The notes under the pieces are model-generated. The model was not told the origin of the DNA, ran no database searches, and worked only from the letters and a program-made list of their open reading frames with translations. From Durusdinium trenchii (lineage: Eukaryota > Sar > Dinophyceae > Suessiales > Symbiodiniaceae), in the NCBI GenBank assembly GCA_963970005.1, contig CAXAMN010003002.1, forward strand, positions 1,312,416-1,376,415: a DNA stretch of 64,000 nucleotides, given 5' to 3'. Below, piece after piece: positions 11,601 to 20,652 of this stretch. The position numbers and the translations under genes were made by a program. How positions within the stretch are numbered: the first letter of the stretch is position 1; each line of letters starts with the position of its first letter.

Positions 11601-14600
11601 AATCTAACAACCCTCACCTGACAGGTGGGGAACAACCAGGGACTTCAATGTCTGGGCATAGGTCTTACCGACCGATGTCTCTTGCCAATGTCTTTATCCA
11701 AGCCGCTCCCACGTTCCGGTCTTCAGCGATGAGTAGGGCGCCTGACGCCTCTTTGGTGGAAGGATCCTTCACAGTCACTGAGGCGGTCACCGCGGGCGCA
11801 GCTGAAGTCACCTGGGATGCAGCGAAGAGCAAAGGGCCCAGCCAGCTGACAAAGATGGTGGATGGCGCCACGAATGGGGCATCGAAGCTGTCCAGTTCAG
11901 GACATGATGTGTTGGACAGCAATTGGCCCAAGACAAGCAAATTACGAGTAGTTCGAAAATGGCACCCATGAGTCATGACTGATCGTGCTTCCTGCTCAGT
12001 GTTCAAAGATCTATACCTGCTTGATCCTGTTTGAGGGTGCTCGCAATGTTTACAGTTCTACCGATCTCTTATGTCATCCGATATTATTTAAACAAAAAAA
12101 TAGAATATTATACAATATTTAAATACATACGTATCAGTTTCATTGTTTTTACTTTGCCCCTCTCCGATCGAGCCATCGAGCAACAGGTGCTGCACCCATT
12201 GTCTTCAGGGCCTGGCAGATTGGAAGTGACGATCGAATTGAAAGAAAGGGGCCGAACGAGAAGGATACCCTGCTGAACACTAACATGGAACCTGAAGGCC
12301 ACTGATTTGTAGAGGAAAACAGTCTTTCAGGGTGCCATTCTCGGTGTCCATGTTAGTGTTCGGCAGTGTAGATAGCCTGCTGTGTGAGATTGCCAAAACG
12401 TTTACAAACCTTTACGCAATTTGCTTCTCAAGCAACACCATGTTTTCATAAGCACTCCACTGTGTTGCCTAGACCGCAAAAGGTGAAACTTCAATTCAAG
12501 CATCCATGAAGGAGCCGGAATTCGCCAGAACAGAACAGTATGCATGTTTTTGCCCCGACGCCTCCAACACTGATTGGGGGGTCGTGCCAAGTCCAGAAAT
12601 CCCTGCATGGCACTGCATGGTAATCTGACAGACCACAAAAACATCTTCATCAGAGGCCAGCCACAAAAACAAAAAAAACACACACACACATTACAGTAAA
12701 AAACAAGAAATCGTACTTTCTCACTGCTGACTCCAAAGAACCACAGCTCATCACAGCTCGACATCCAAGTCGAGCGACATCGACGCTTTGCTTCGACATT
12801 CATGCCTGGCCTCTTGAAGCCAAGGGGATTCCCTGTGAACCACTTCTAAAGGCCCTTGTGCTTCAATGCCACCCTGGCTATCCAGGATCACCACCTACGC
12901 CATGGGCCGCATCGACACAAAAACATTGTCAGGCAAAGCCGATGACCACCATGGAAAACGATGAGGGGGCATTCCCAAGTGAAGCTTCACTGAACCCCTC
13001 AGCTTCGAGCAGACATCTTCCAGATCCACTTTGCCATACGCTTTCCCAACTGTTCAGAATATGGTGCCCCCAATGCCCCAAAAGGGTCGTGCAGCTTACC
13101 ATGGCTCATTCCCTTTCAGAAAGCCGGTCCGAGTCGGCTCATTGAGGGTCCGGCTTTTCGACATGCCAAAGGGAATGCCCGGCGTGGCGAGGAAGTGCCC
13201 AAGCAGCGTGTGGCAGGATCAGATCTTTTTGCAGGGTAGTACAGGATTGCTTTTCCACCAAGTCTAATATAACTTTCTTTAGTATACAGAAATGTAAATG
13301 TTGATTCTTATATAACATTATACAACTTTACTTACCCCCACAAAAACGACTCTCAGGAACCAACAAGACCTGGCATTTCGTTTCATCTTGCGCCCCTTGC
13401 AGGTGGCCGGTAACCCCTCTGTTGGCATCAATCACATACACTGGGGAGTCACCCAAGCATGTCGGAGCCACTGGTCGGTATTTTTGTCGAGGATGGGTGG
13501 AAGACGCCCGTCTCTCCCTGTCTCACCACACCACTTGCTGCCTAGGGAGAAGTATCCAAGTCCGTCCTTGACCAACTGTGGGAGAGAGGGTGCGAGAGGC
13601 ATTTCAACATCTTCGAAGCATCCAAGCGCTTCAGCCCCCCTTTTCTCGCCCCTTAAGCCGCTGGTATGTGTCGAGCTTTCACCTGGGCACATCCCACGGG
13701 TTTGCATCGGAATCACCTCCCAGGACGAGTACATGTCGCCTGCTGAGCATGCGGCAGCAGCAGTGGGAGGAAGGTATTGGCCACCACGACCTAGCTTGCC
13801 ACATGCACCACACACCATTGAAAGAAAAGCTACATCACACATCTGCCAGCTTCCATGTGACGTTTGTTGGAGAGTTCGGGCACCCATAAATAACGTAGGC
13901 TTCTCTCAATCTTGCATCCACAACTCACACATCTTACCATACAAAGGACATGTACATCTTCTATGCCAAAGCTCTCCCAAAGATCTCTTCTGCCCCCTTT
14001 CTTGCCCTGCTTCTAAGGTGCTCGGGTGCTGCTCTTCAAGGCTCCCAGCAAGGCCTCTTGGATCAGGGCGGTTGCCACATGCACATCCACCGCACCTCTC
14101 CGGCCGCTGCGGAGCTCTCCGGCCGCTTAGTATGACCGGTTCCGGTGGCCACGAGCGAACACTGGACTACGGATGCACTCTGCAAACACTGGCACCACAC
14201 CCATGAAGATCATGAAGCAACTAATTAGCAACAACCAATAGCAGTCGTAATTGTTTTCGAATAACAGGGACAACAAGGATGTTTGACATACCAGGCCATT
14301 GGCATGTTCTGTTTATTGTTGTTTTTGCATTCTTGTTTTCTGTATACGGTAGGTTCATGGTTTCAGGGAACAGTCCTCCGACCCCCCAAGCAGCATCACG
14401 ACAATCTGTGGACATGTGTGGACAGTGTGGACGTTGATCTCAAGCGCTGCACACAAAATGTGATGGGTGTATGATGGCTATCATGAATTTCCGCAAACTA
14501 TGGAGATCAAACAAATCCAGTCTTGACAATCCCAAACCACCGGGGCGCTAAAAACATCGTCCAACAAGACCACGTCAGAAGAATCCATCAAACTTCGGGC

Positions 14601-17600
14601 CAAGGCCACACGTGCCTCAGCAGTTGCGCGGCGGAGTTCTGGCAACCCTCACGCAAGTGAGAACCTCCGGAAACACTATTATGTTCAATCAGCACGAGCA
14701 ACTTCGCCCAGTAGAAGGCCAAAGTATGAACGGTTCAACAAGAAACTTTCAAAATTAATCAAAATTAATAGGTTCGCTGCAAGTGTGATAGCACATGCTC
14801 CCGTTGGTAGCAAGGGCGTGTACGTTGTTGAGTGCTTCTCCATCAGCCGTAATCCTCAACCCCAAATAGTCAAGTGGGTGGGAATAGAACATCATATCCA
14901 CTTTTACAACTACTCCTCCGACTCCTACTCTTACCGCTAGCAGCATTACTGACGGCTGCAACAAACACCACAACGACAACGACAACTACCACCACATGAA
15001 TACATGCTTGTTGTGGGGTTGACTCTATTCACTCTCCCTCAGTTCTTTGCTAGGAGGGGCCCTGTATTATTGCAATTTATGCTCTTGGTGTCGGTCCAAA
15101 GCCTCTGCGCACGAGCTGCTTTCTGTCCTCCTGAGATGTTGATTCCCTTCCTCGCAGGTGACAAGGAAAGCTGGTCAGTTCCACAAACGGCTGGTACCGA
15201 TCTTGCCCAAATCGAACCGTAATTCAATTGTGCTAAACTGAGATTGGGACAATGTTGTCCAGCATCCCAGAAAGAGTTTTGTGCTGAAACACTCAATGAC
15301 ACAGTACCGGCATCAAGCACCCTCAGCCACCGGTGGCGACTACTACTCAGAATGCAAAAAAACAGCCTATATAAATAGGTTCCAAGCCACCTCAACGGCC
15401 CCACCACCCCAACGACCAAGTCTTGCAAGACCAGTTTCGCCCCGATCTCTGTCTGGTCACCAGCAGGCAAATTTCCGAGATCCACTTGCAGTTGTGCTGA
15501 TTGCACGGACTGGTCGTACTGATGATCCTGGTGTTTCAGCAAACCTCTTCTTGTGTGAAACGCAAATGCTTGTCTGGAGACCAACATGTGCCGAACAAAA
15601 TGTCAAGGTATGTCAAGGTAATAAATCGAACATGTTACTCCAAATGTGCCGCTCAACTACCGTAGTCGTTTCCGGCGGCATCATTGCAATATAGATTCAG
15701 AACCATATGACGTGCCACCAAAATCACACGCCCCTACTACATCCTTCCCGCATGGTCCTCTAGACATCTCAAAACGCAAACATGAGATGTTGAAACAGTG
15801 ATAGGCAAATGTATGTAATCCCTTTGCACGTGTCTTATTAAGTATGAATTCCTTTGGAAACCATGTACATGTATCTACTTGGGGACCACATCTTTTTTTC
15901 GCCCCCGGAGGAGCTCCGTGTCTGCCTGTCGGAAGCAGCAAATATTCTCATAGACGGAGGCTGACATAATCCAGGGCCTCACCGTGAGGATGTCAAATGG
16001 GCCAAGAAGTGGCAGTTTGTGCGTCAGGGGTCAGAGGGCTAGAGTAAGTTGAGGAGGCAGCTTGAGATGGGAGAGGGTGAACCAAAGGTAGCAAATCTTT
16101 CACATCCGCATTATCGCTGGTCTTGCAGTACACGAGTCAAAGCTCTGTTTGAACTCCTGTTCACTCCTTGACTGTGACCCAAACAGCGACCGCTCGGCAA
16201 AAAATTGATCCAGGGGCCCCCCTGTCAAACAGAATCCCTTCTTACAGGACCAAACCCAATGCATAATCCCAACTCCGGATTGTAATACATTTTTGCTAAA
16301 ATTGAAGCTACCTTTCGTGATAAACAACAGTTAAAAAAACAATGCCTTTTTGAGGAAGCTTGTGACTTGTACGTGATGCTCTTGTGACCCTATATATACG
16401 TTTACAGACTCTCATCATCTTTCATCTCACCTCAGCCCGCAGCCCGCAGGTTTCTTTTGTCCAAGACTCTCCTGGCCACACAGGGCCTTGCGCCCTCCGC
16501 ACTGAACCAACCCCGAGGTGGTCAGTTCCCTCAAAAGGCCCAGGACCAAGGTGGATTTCCCGGAGCCCACAGGACCTGAGCGAACACGTCGTTCCGGGTC
16601 ACGGGGTCGTGCACCTAACACACCCCGCCCCGCAAGAAGAAGCATCCACGTAAATGGACAGTCTACATTGTGGCACAAAATATCACAAAATGCATCAGTC
16701 CGGACAACATGTGAATTACATGGTCTTCCTATGCGGTATATGACGAACTGGGGCATTCCTACACATGCGAAAATACCATAGGGGAACATGAACAACTACG
16801 CAGCCTGCTTCTTAAAATAACAAAAGGATCCCCCACAAGCGGAGCGAGTACCATGGCGCGGACAAAGTGCTCATAACGGGATGTGAGAAGAACAGCCAAT
16901 TTGACCAACCTCCTAGATGTGATTCTCCATCTTGACAAAAAAGGATAATCATGGATTATCTATGTCAAGTATTGTTAAGTGATCATGAGTCAACTTCCAA
17001 CTTAAGTACCTTCGACAATCCGACATCGACATTGGATTCAGGGCAGCGTGCGCCTATCATCCGCGTGCGTTTCGCATGTGTGTGACATGCGCTGAAAACT
17101 TCAGGCCTTCAGGCGCTAAGGCAGCCAGTTCATTGTTCTTCCAAAAGCTGGGAAAAGACTGGTGAGGATTTGGAACGAAGATTGGGCGTACTTCCTAGAA
17201 GCACTCCTTGAATCCTTCAACATGTCTCCTTTGCATACTCCTAATCTACTCCTACCCCTGCCCGGCACAACACTGAGAAATGCAAGATCTGAGGCAAGAG
17301 CCACACACAACACAAAGATCTCCAGGATGCAAGGTCAGGTTCAAAGGCCCCAGCTGAAAGGCGCGGCCCTCCTCGCGTGATGCACTCTGTAAGTGACAGA
17401 TGTTGGCTCCAGCGGCATACCCCTCTCCGCCCAAAGGCATCCTCAATAAAGTTGAACATCTACAAATCCATACAACACTTGTGCAGGGCGGGTGCATGAG
17501 GGTTCGAAAGGCAGGGATGGCCCGGCTCTGTCCCCCGACGAGCTGGGAGCTGCTCGGAGCTGCACCTCGTTGCCACCACCTCGACGAAAGGTGACCTGGA

Positions 17601-19838
17601 GATGGCCGAGGGAAGTCGCTTATATATATATATATAAAATATAATATTGTTAAATAAATATTCTTGAGCCAAAGCTTCCTTTCGTCATGCATGCCAAAAA
17701 CGGCACAACTGCTTGTTCATGTGGCATGCCAAACCCATCTTGAGTCATCTTGAGGTGTTGGTTCCGTTCTTCGCACTGGCCACCATGCCTCCTTCAGGAT
17801 CACCTCGCCCGGCGTGGAAGCCATTCCATCGATGGGCTGTCGAGTTTCATCCTCAGCAAACTGCCGGCTTGATGAAAAATGGGTAGCTCAACAGCTGGAA
17901 AGTTATGAGCGGTCCAGTCGAGTCAAACAAAGTCTAAGCGAGGAATGCATCGTGGAATCCGCCGCCGACGGAAAAGCCGCGCCAAGTGTCGATCAAATGC
18001 TCCCGCTTCTGCAGGAATTGCTGCAGCCGCAAGCACCTCGGCGTCACCACGTTGTTGTGCCAAGAGGTTTAGCACCCTTTCTTACTGGATCTTGATCTTA
18101 CCGACTAAGTTGATGTAAAATATGCTTGTCTTTTCATAAGAGACATATTTGAGACTATTAATATATACTTATAATTATAAGATCATAAAATAATGAAGTG
18201 ACGAAGTAAAACACTTGCCGCACACATCCTGAAGCCAGCTTTCAAATTGAAGGGGCATGAAGAGTCATTTGATATGCTGCTCCAGGGTTTTCGACTTTGG
18301 GCCCCGAAAGCTACACCAGGGCCTGGCTGGCCTGGCTGTTGCCTGGCTCCCTTCAGGCAACAGGTCCGCCCTGCAGCGCCGTCCGACGTCCCGAAACGAC
18401 AAAGGCACGCAGTAGTGAGCTCCGCCATGCACGAGAAGGAGCCGGGGAGCAAACCTCATTTCTCATGCGACCAGCTGTGACAGGAGGATGTTCACATGTT
18501 GCCCGTGAGAAAACACAATGCAGGTGTCTATCGACAGAAAGCCTCATGATCCATGTCGTGTTCCAACATCCATGTCATTACAAGCTGCTCATCATGATCT
18601 GCAACACACGCAAAACGATCCTGGGCAAAGCTGGCGGAGCCGGGCGGAGCTTTGAAGAAGTGGCTAATAATGGCCCCTCAGAGGTTAAGGACACCCCTTG
18701 GGGCACAGGGATACCCTGGCCAAGCAAAGGTTGGGCTTCGTGAGGTTCTGGTTGCAACCCTCAAACCCGGCTGCAATCGCGAATGGAAGCCTGCACGGTG
18801 TCCTGGAAAGGTGTGCACTGTCAGTTTTCACGTAGAGCCTTGTAGACTATATAATGCTAACTGATACGACTTACTTCTTGAAAGGTGTGATTATTGAGCG
18901 TCCCACACCTGCCAAGCGAATTGGACTTGTTTAAAATGACTCGTGGCTCAAGAACAATGACAATATAACATTGACATATTTATGTATAATATTCTACACA
19001 CAGCACATGCAAAAATGCATCTTATAACTTATAACTCTTGCAGCATTGCAAGGAAAACAGGTGCAGCGAAGAATTGCTACACATGTGAGAATACAAGGCA
19101 AACTAGGCAGATCGGGTTGAAGGGTTGGTGTAGCTGACTCGGTTCTTACAGAATCTCTTCGTAATAATGGTTTTGATGGACTTGGACTCCCCACCGCATA
19201 GACCCAAACATCAGCATGATGCAGCCGACCAGTGCCCGGTCGCATGGCACAAGCTGTCCACACGGTCCGACAGGTTTGACAGGTTTTTCTGCCCTCCCAG
19301 GCACCGGAGATGTCCCTTTGGCCACGGCTCAAGGAGGGGAAGACCACCTCCACCGTCATCTCGCCACCCAGCAAGGCGTAGGTGGAAAACCTGCGACCGT
19401 TGCAGTCTCATCGGTCTCGTCGCTCTCATCGCTCCGTTGACTCAGCCGCTGGCATGACAAATCCCACGATCGAGGGGGACATAATGCCCATCATAGCGTT
19501 GACCTCGGTGGACTAGCGTTTCGCAGCACTCGTCGGTAGAATCACAGATCTAACTCACGTTTCGGGCAGCCAACTGGGGTATCGTCTTTTCATCGATCCC
19601 CTTGGAGAAGCAAACAAAGAACGGTCATGGAACTGCAGTGAGGGAACACTAATCAGCTTGCTTGGCAATGCAAAATTGTTGGCATTTCATAGTATGGTTG
19701 ATCCTAACTCCTGCCACACAAACAACAAAATTTGGTACCTACAGCAATTACAGAAACGCTTGGAACCAAAGAGGCTCCACCACCTTAGGACTTGGAAAGC
19801 CTGCTCTTGTTCTTTGGTCATGTCTGCAATGAGATCTC
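5553..19838 (-). CDS. ABC transporter, ABCC/MRP class, incomplete, span
   Basis: ATP-driven exporter of organic anions or conjugates, membrane protein. Order on the minus strand: end of TMD1 (VNAMMGIMSPSIVGFVMPA, STYALLGGEMTVEVVFPSLS); NBD1 with AFQLGPLNLTLHPGDLCVV, Walker A GPVGSGKST, PWIMSASVYENI, LGNLPAGDQTEIG, signature ISGGQK, Walker B DVVLLDDVFSAVD; linker (GALLIAEDRNVGAAW); TMD2 (FRTFTEVWVTLWTSS, GIVVAVLVIGLIRAMVFSRI, LFFDVVPVGRILNRFSKE, YYVASFRELQRLESVS, SPLYVHFSEVSTGLVHLRAY). Full ABCC proteins have about 1300-1500 residues with two NBDs. Here no NBD2 is visible in the remaining 5.5 kb, and only 0.9 kb separates the first exon from STT3. It is therefore truncated, or has exons I cannot see. 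Confidence 0.82.
6144..6194 (-). CDS. ABCC TMD2 exon
   Basis: RYYVASFRELQRLESVS, the FYxxxSRELxRLESVSRSP block. GA donor; joins the next exon as SRSPLY. Confidence 0.87.
6905..6975 (-). CDS. ABCC TMD2 exon, membrane helix
   Basis: ELLTSFSYILSSMVMCTMVL. Edges are approximate. Confidence 0.6.
7094..7131 (-). CDS. ABCC TMD2 exon
   Basis: DLDAMDTMLPDTW; joins the previous exon in phase as NRFSKEDLDAMDTMLP. GC donor. Confidence 0.82.
7414..7488 (-). CDS. ABCC TMD2 exon (FFD...GRILNRFSK)
   Basis: VLNASAPLFFDVVPVGRILN then RFSKE, a TMD2 hallmark. Acceptor CACAG|G, GT donor. Confidence 0.93.
8625..8699 (-). CDS. ABCC TMD2 exon
   Basis: GIVVAVLVIGLIRAMVFSRI, membrane helix of TMD2. Acceptor CCGAG|G; the left edge is approximate. 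Confidence 0.72.
9066..9090. repeat. (TC)n microsatellite
   Basis: About 12 dinucleotide units. Confidence 0.95.
9560..9646 (-). CDS. ABCC TMD2 exon
   Basis: VFGLALLAEGFRTFTEVWVT then LWTSSVSSQ, like LLxxxLRVxSDLWLSYW. Acceptor CCGAG|G, GA donor. Confidence 0.72.
10495..11634. repeat. Tandem duplication with GT-rich arrays
   Basis: Two diverged copies, about 10495-11050 and 11056-11634. Each starts TTCAATCATTTGTCTTCATG after a GATCCCCAC motif, has about 250 bases of GTGTTGTGGTTGTG-type repeat, then repeats of GGCGGGGAACACTGCC (period about 43-45), and ends AACCTGACAGGTGG or near variants. It is within an ABCC intron. Confidence 0.9.
11690..11811 (-). CDS. ABCC linker exon between NBD1 and TMD2
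   Basis: VTSAAPAVTASVTVKDPSTK, EASGALLIAEDRNVGAAWIK, TLARDI; resembles LxxxExRxxGxVxWxxYxxYxxA. The left edge is approximate. Confidence 0.5.
13397..13440 (-). CDS. ABCC possible exon after H-loop
   Basis: YVIDANRGVTGHLQ, like the VLVLDxGRVxxxG segment after the H-loop. Acceptor CCCAG. Confidence 0.45.
14022..14095 (-). CDS. ABCC NBD1 exon, D-loop
   Basis: SAVDVHVATALIQEALLGAL then KSSTR. Acceptor GAGAG|G, GC donor. Confidence 0.88.
14549..14615 (-). CDS. ABCC NBD1 exon, Walker B
   Basis: ARVALARSLMDSSDVVLLDD then VF. GC donor; leftover A joins the D-loop exon as SAVD. Confidence 0.92.
15120..15150 (-). CDS. ABCC NBD1 exon, ABC signature (31-bp micro-exon)
   Basis: KGINISGGQK, acceptor GCGAG|G, GC donor. 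Joins the next exon as GGQKARVALAR. Confidence 0.88.
15443..15496 (-). CDS. ABCC NBD1 exon
   Basis: AQLQVDLGNLPAGDQTEIG, the DLxxLPxGDxTEIG block before the signature. Confidence 0.85.
15903..15977 (-). CDS. ABCC NBD1 exon
   Basis: PWIMSASVYENICCFRQADT then ELL, like QPWIMSGTVRENILFG. The left edge is approximate. Confidence 0.82.
16472..16575 (-). CDS. ABCC NBD1 exon, Walker A
   Basis: GPVGSGKSTLVLGLLRELTT then SGLVQCGGRKALCGQ. Walker A is intact. GA donor, ambiguous by one base. Confidence 0.93.
17302..17371 (-). CDS. ABCC NBD1 exon, first strand
   Basis: EEGRAFQLGPLNLTLHPGDL then CVVC, leading into Walker A. GC donor. Confidence 0.82.
19329..19390 (-). CDS. ABCC TMD1 exon
   Basis: FSTYALLGGEMTVEVVFPSL, the conserved Y(V/A)LLGGELTxxxVFxSLSL block. 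Acceptor CGCAG|G, GC donor. Confidence 0.8.
19449..19503 (-). CDS. ABCC TMD1 exon
   Basis: VNAMMGIMSPSIVGFVMPA, membrane helix. Acceptor CCGAG|G. Confidence 0.6.
19559..19600 (-). CDS. ABCC possible TMD1 exon
   Basis: GIDEKTIPQLAARN, with a good GT donor (GTGAGT) and AG|G acceptor. Fits before VNAMMG in the ExKxxxxLRxxxYLNA region. Confidence 0.45.
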
Positions 19839-20527
19839 CTGCGACCATACACCCGAAGCCCAACCCACAGCAGCCCCTCCATGTCACCATGAATGCTGGG
19901 CCACATTATGTCATAAATATATAAGAATAAGAACTTACTCGCCCATGTTCCCGCGAAATGTCCTGTCACCTTGAGCCCCTCTCGGCCGCATTTTTGTCTT
20001 CACAGAGAGCGCTCCTTGACCTTCTGCATGTAAGCCTTGCGGCATGCAGGGTCCGGTGGAAATCCTAGTTCTAGACCCCCCAAATCAATGGGGTGCCCGT
20101 TGCATGCACATGCTTGGGGAGGAACGCCACTGAACTCCCATCCGGCAAAATAAATGCTTATGGTCCTTTGATGCAAAACATTGGTAGATATTGTTGGTAG
20201 ATATTGGTAGCACCTTTGAATTCGGCACTTAACCAGTCAAACGGAACTGTGCAAGAGCATGAGGGTAAGAAGTGGTAAGCCGTCAGCAGGAGGCAACAGT
20301 GGTCGCGGTCGTATCACGACCCGGTCGGAGGAAGAAGGTTAACATCCACGAGATCAGCAGGAGTTGAGGCCAAAATAAAAAATGTCCCATATATATAACT
20401 TCCTGGTTGGTGTTTTCAACCTGCACTTGAAAAATATTAGTCAGAGGGTCCAATCAACCCCAAGTAAGAGTTGAAAATAAACATATCCTTTCCACGCACT
20501 CCTATGTGCACCATGCGCACACCCACC
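19601..20527 (-). other. Short gap between STT3 and the ABCC gene
   Basis: 0.9 kb. Two coding-like minus segments: 20000-20180 (TISIYFAGWEFSGVPPQACA to MQKVKERSL stop) and 19785-19838 (GDLIADMTKEQEQAFQVL, which resembles the ABCC GExxNLMSxDxQR block). Otherwise nothing recognisable. Confidence 0.45.
19785..19838 (-). CDS. ABCC possible TMD1 exon
   Basis: GDLIADMTKEQEQAFQVL after AG|G. Similar spacing to GExVNLMSxDxQRxFDAL of ABCC TMD1. Confidence 0.4.
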
Positions 20528-20652
20528 TCACCGGTGCCAGAACTGACCAGGCTGAAGGCCGGTGGCCTTGTGGTACTCCTCTGCCTTCTCATCTTTCTGC
20601 TGGTTGAAGTCTTCAAGTTGTTGGAATGCTTTCTGCTTCTCCAAGACTTTGC
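20528..20652 (-). CDS. STT3: STT3 exon 16 and stop
   Basis: KVLEKQKAFQQLEDFNQQKD, EKAEEYHKATGLQPGQFWHR, stop at 20528-20530. A GT donor inside the stop region (CG|GTGAGG) could instead splice in phase to 20000-20180 (see findings). Confidence 0.8.

Noticed and set aside
10533..11635. Thr/His/Gln-rich and Cys/Val-rich ORFs on both strands
   Set aside because: Translations of the GT-rich repeat arrays; no stop codons simply because of composition.
11339..11971. 210-codon plus-strand ORF across the repeat and 11.65-11.97 kb
   Set aside because: Its first half is repeat; the second half is antisense to the ABCC linker exon.
13388..14206. 272-codon plus-strand ORF
   Set aside because: Runs antisense over the ABCC D-loop exon (14022-14095); no domain in its own frame.
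17663..17673. CTTGAGCCAAA, an 11-base match to the reverse complement of the dinoflagellate spliced leader
   Set aside because: The match stops before the rest of the leader and lies in an ABCC intron; chance is plausible.
17960..18050. RLQQFLQKREHLIDTW as the ABCC TMD1-NBD1 linker exon
   Set aside because: Suggestive of RLxxFL but two frames are open and the splice sites are unclear; not listed as a feature.
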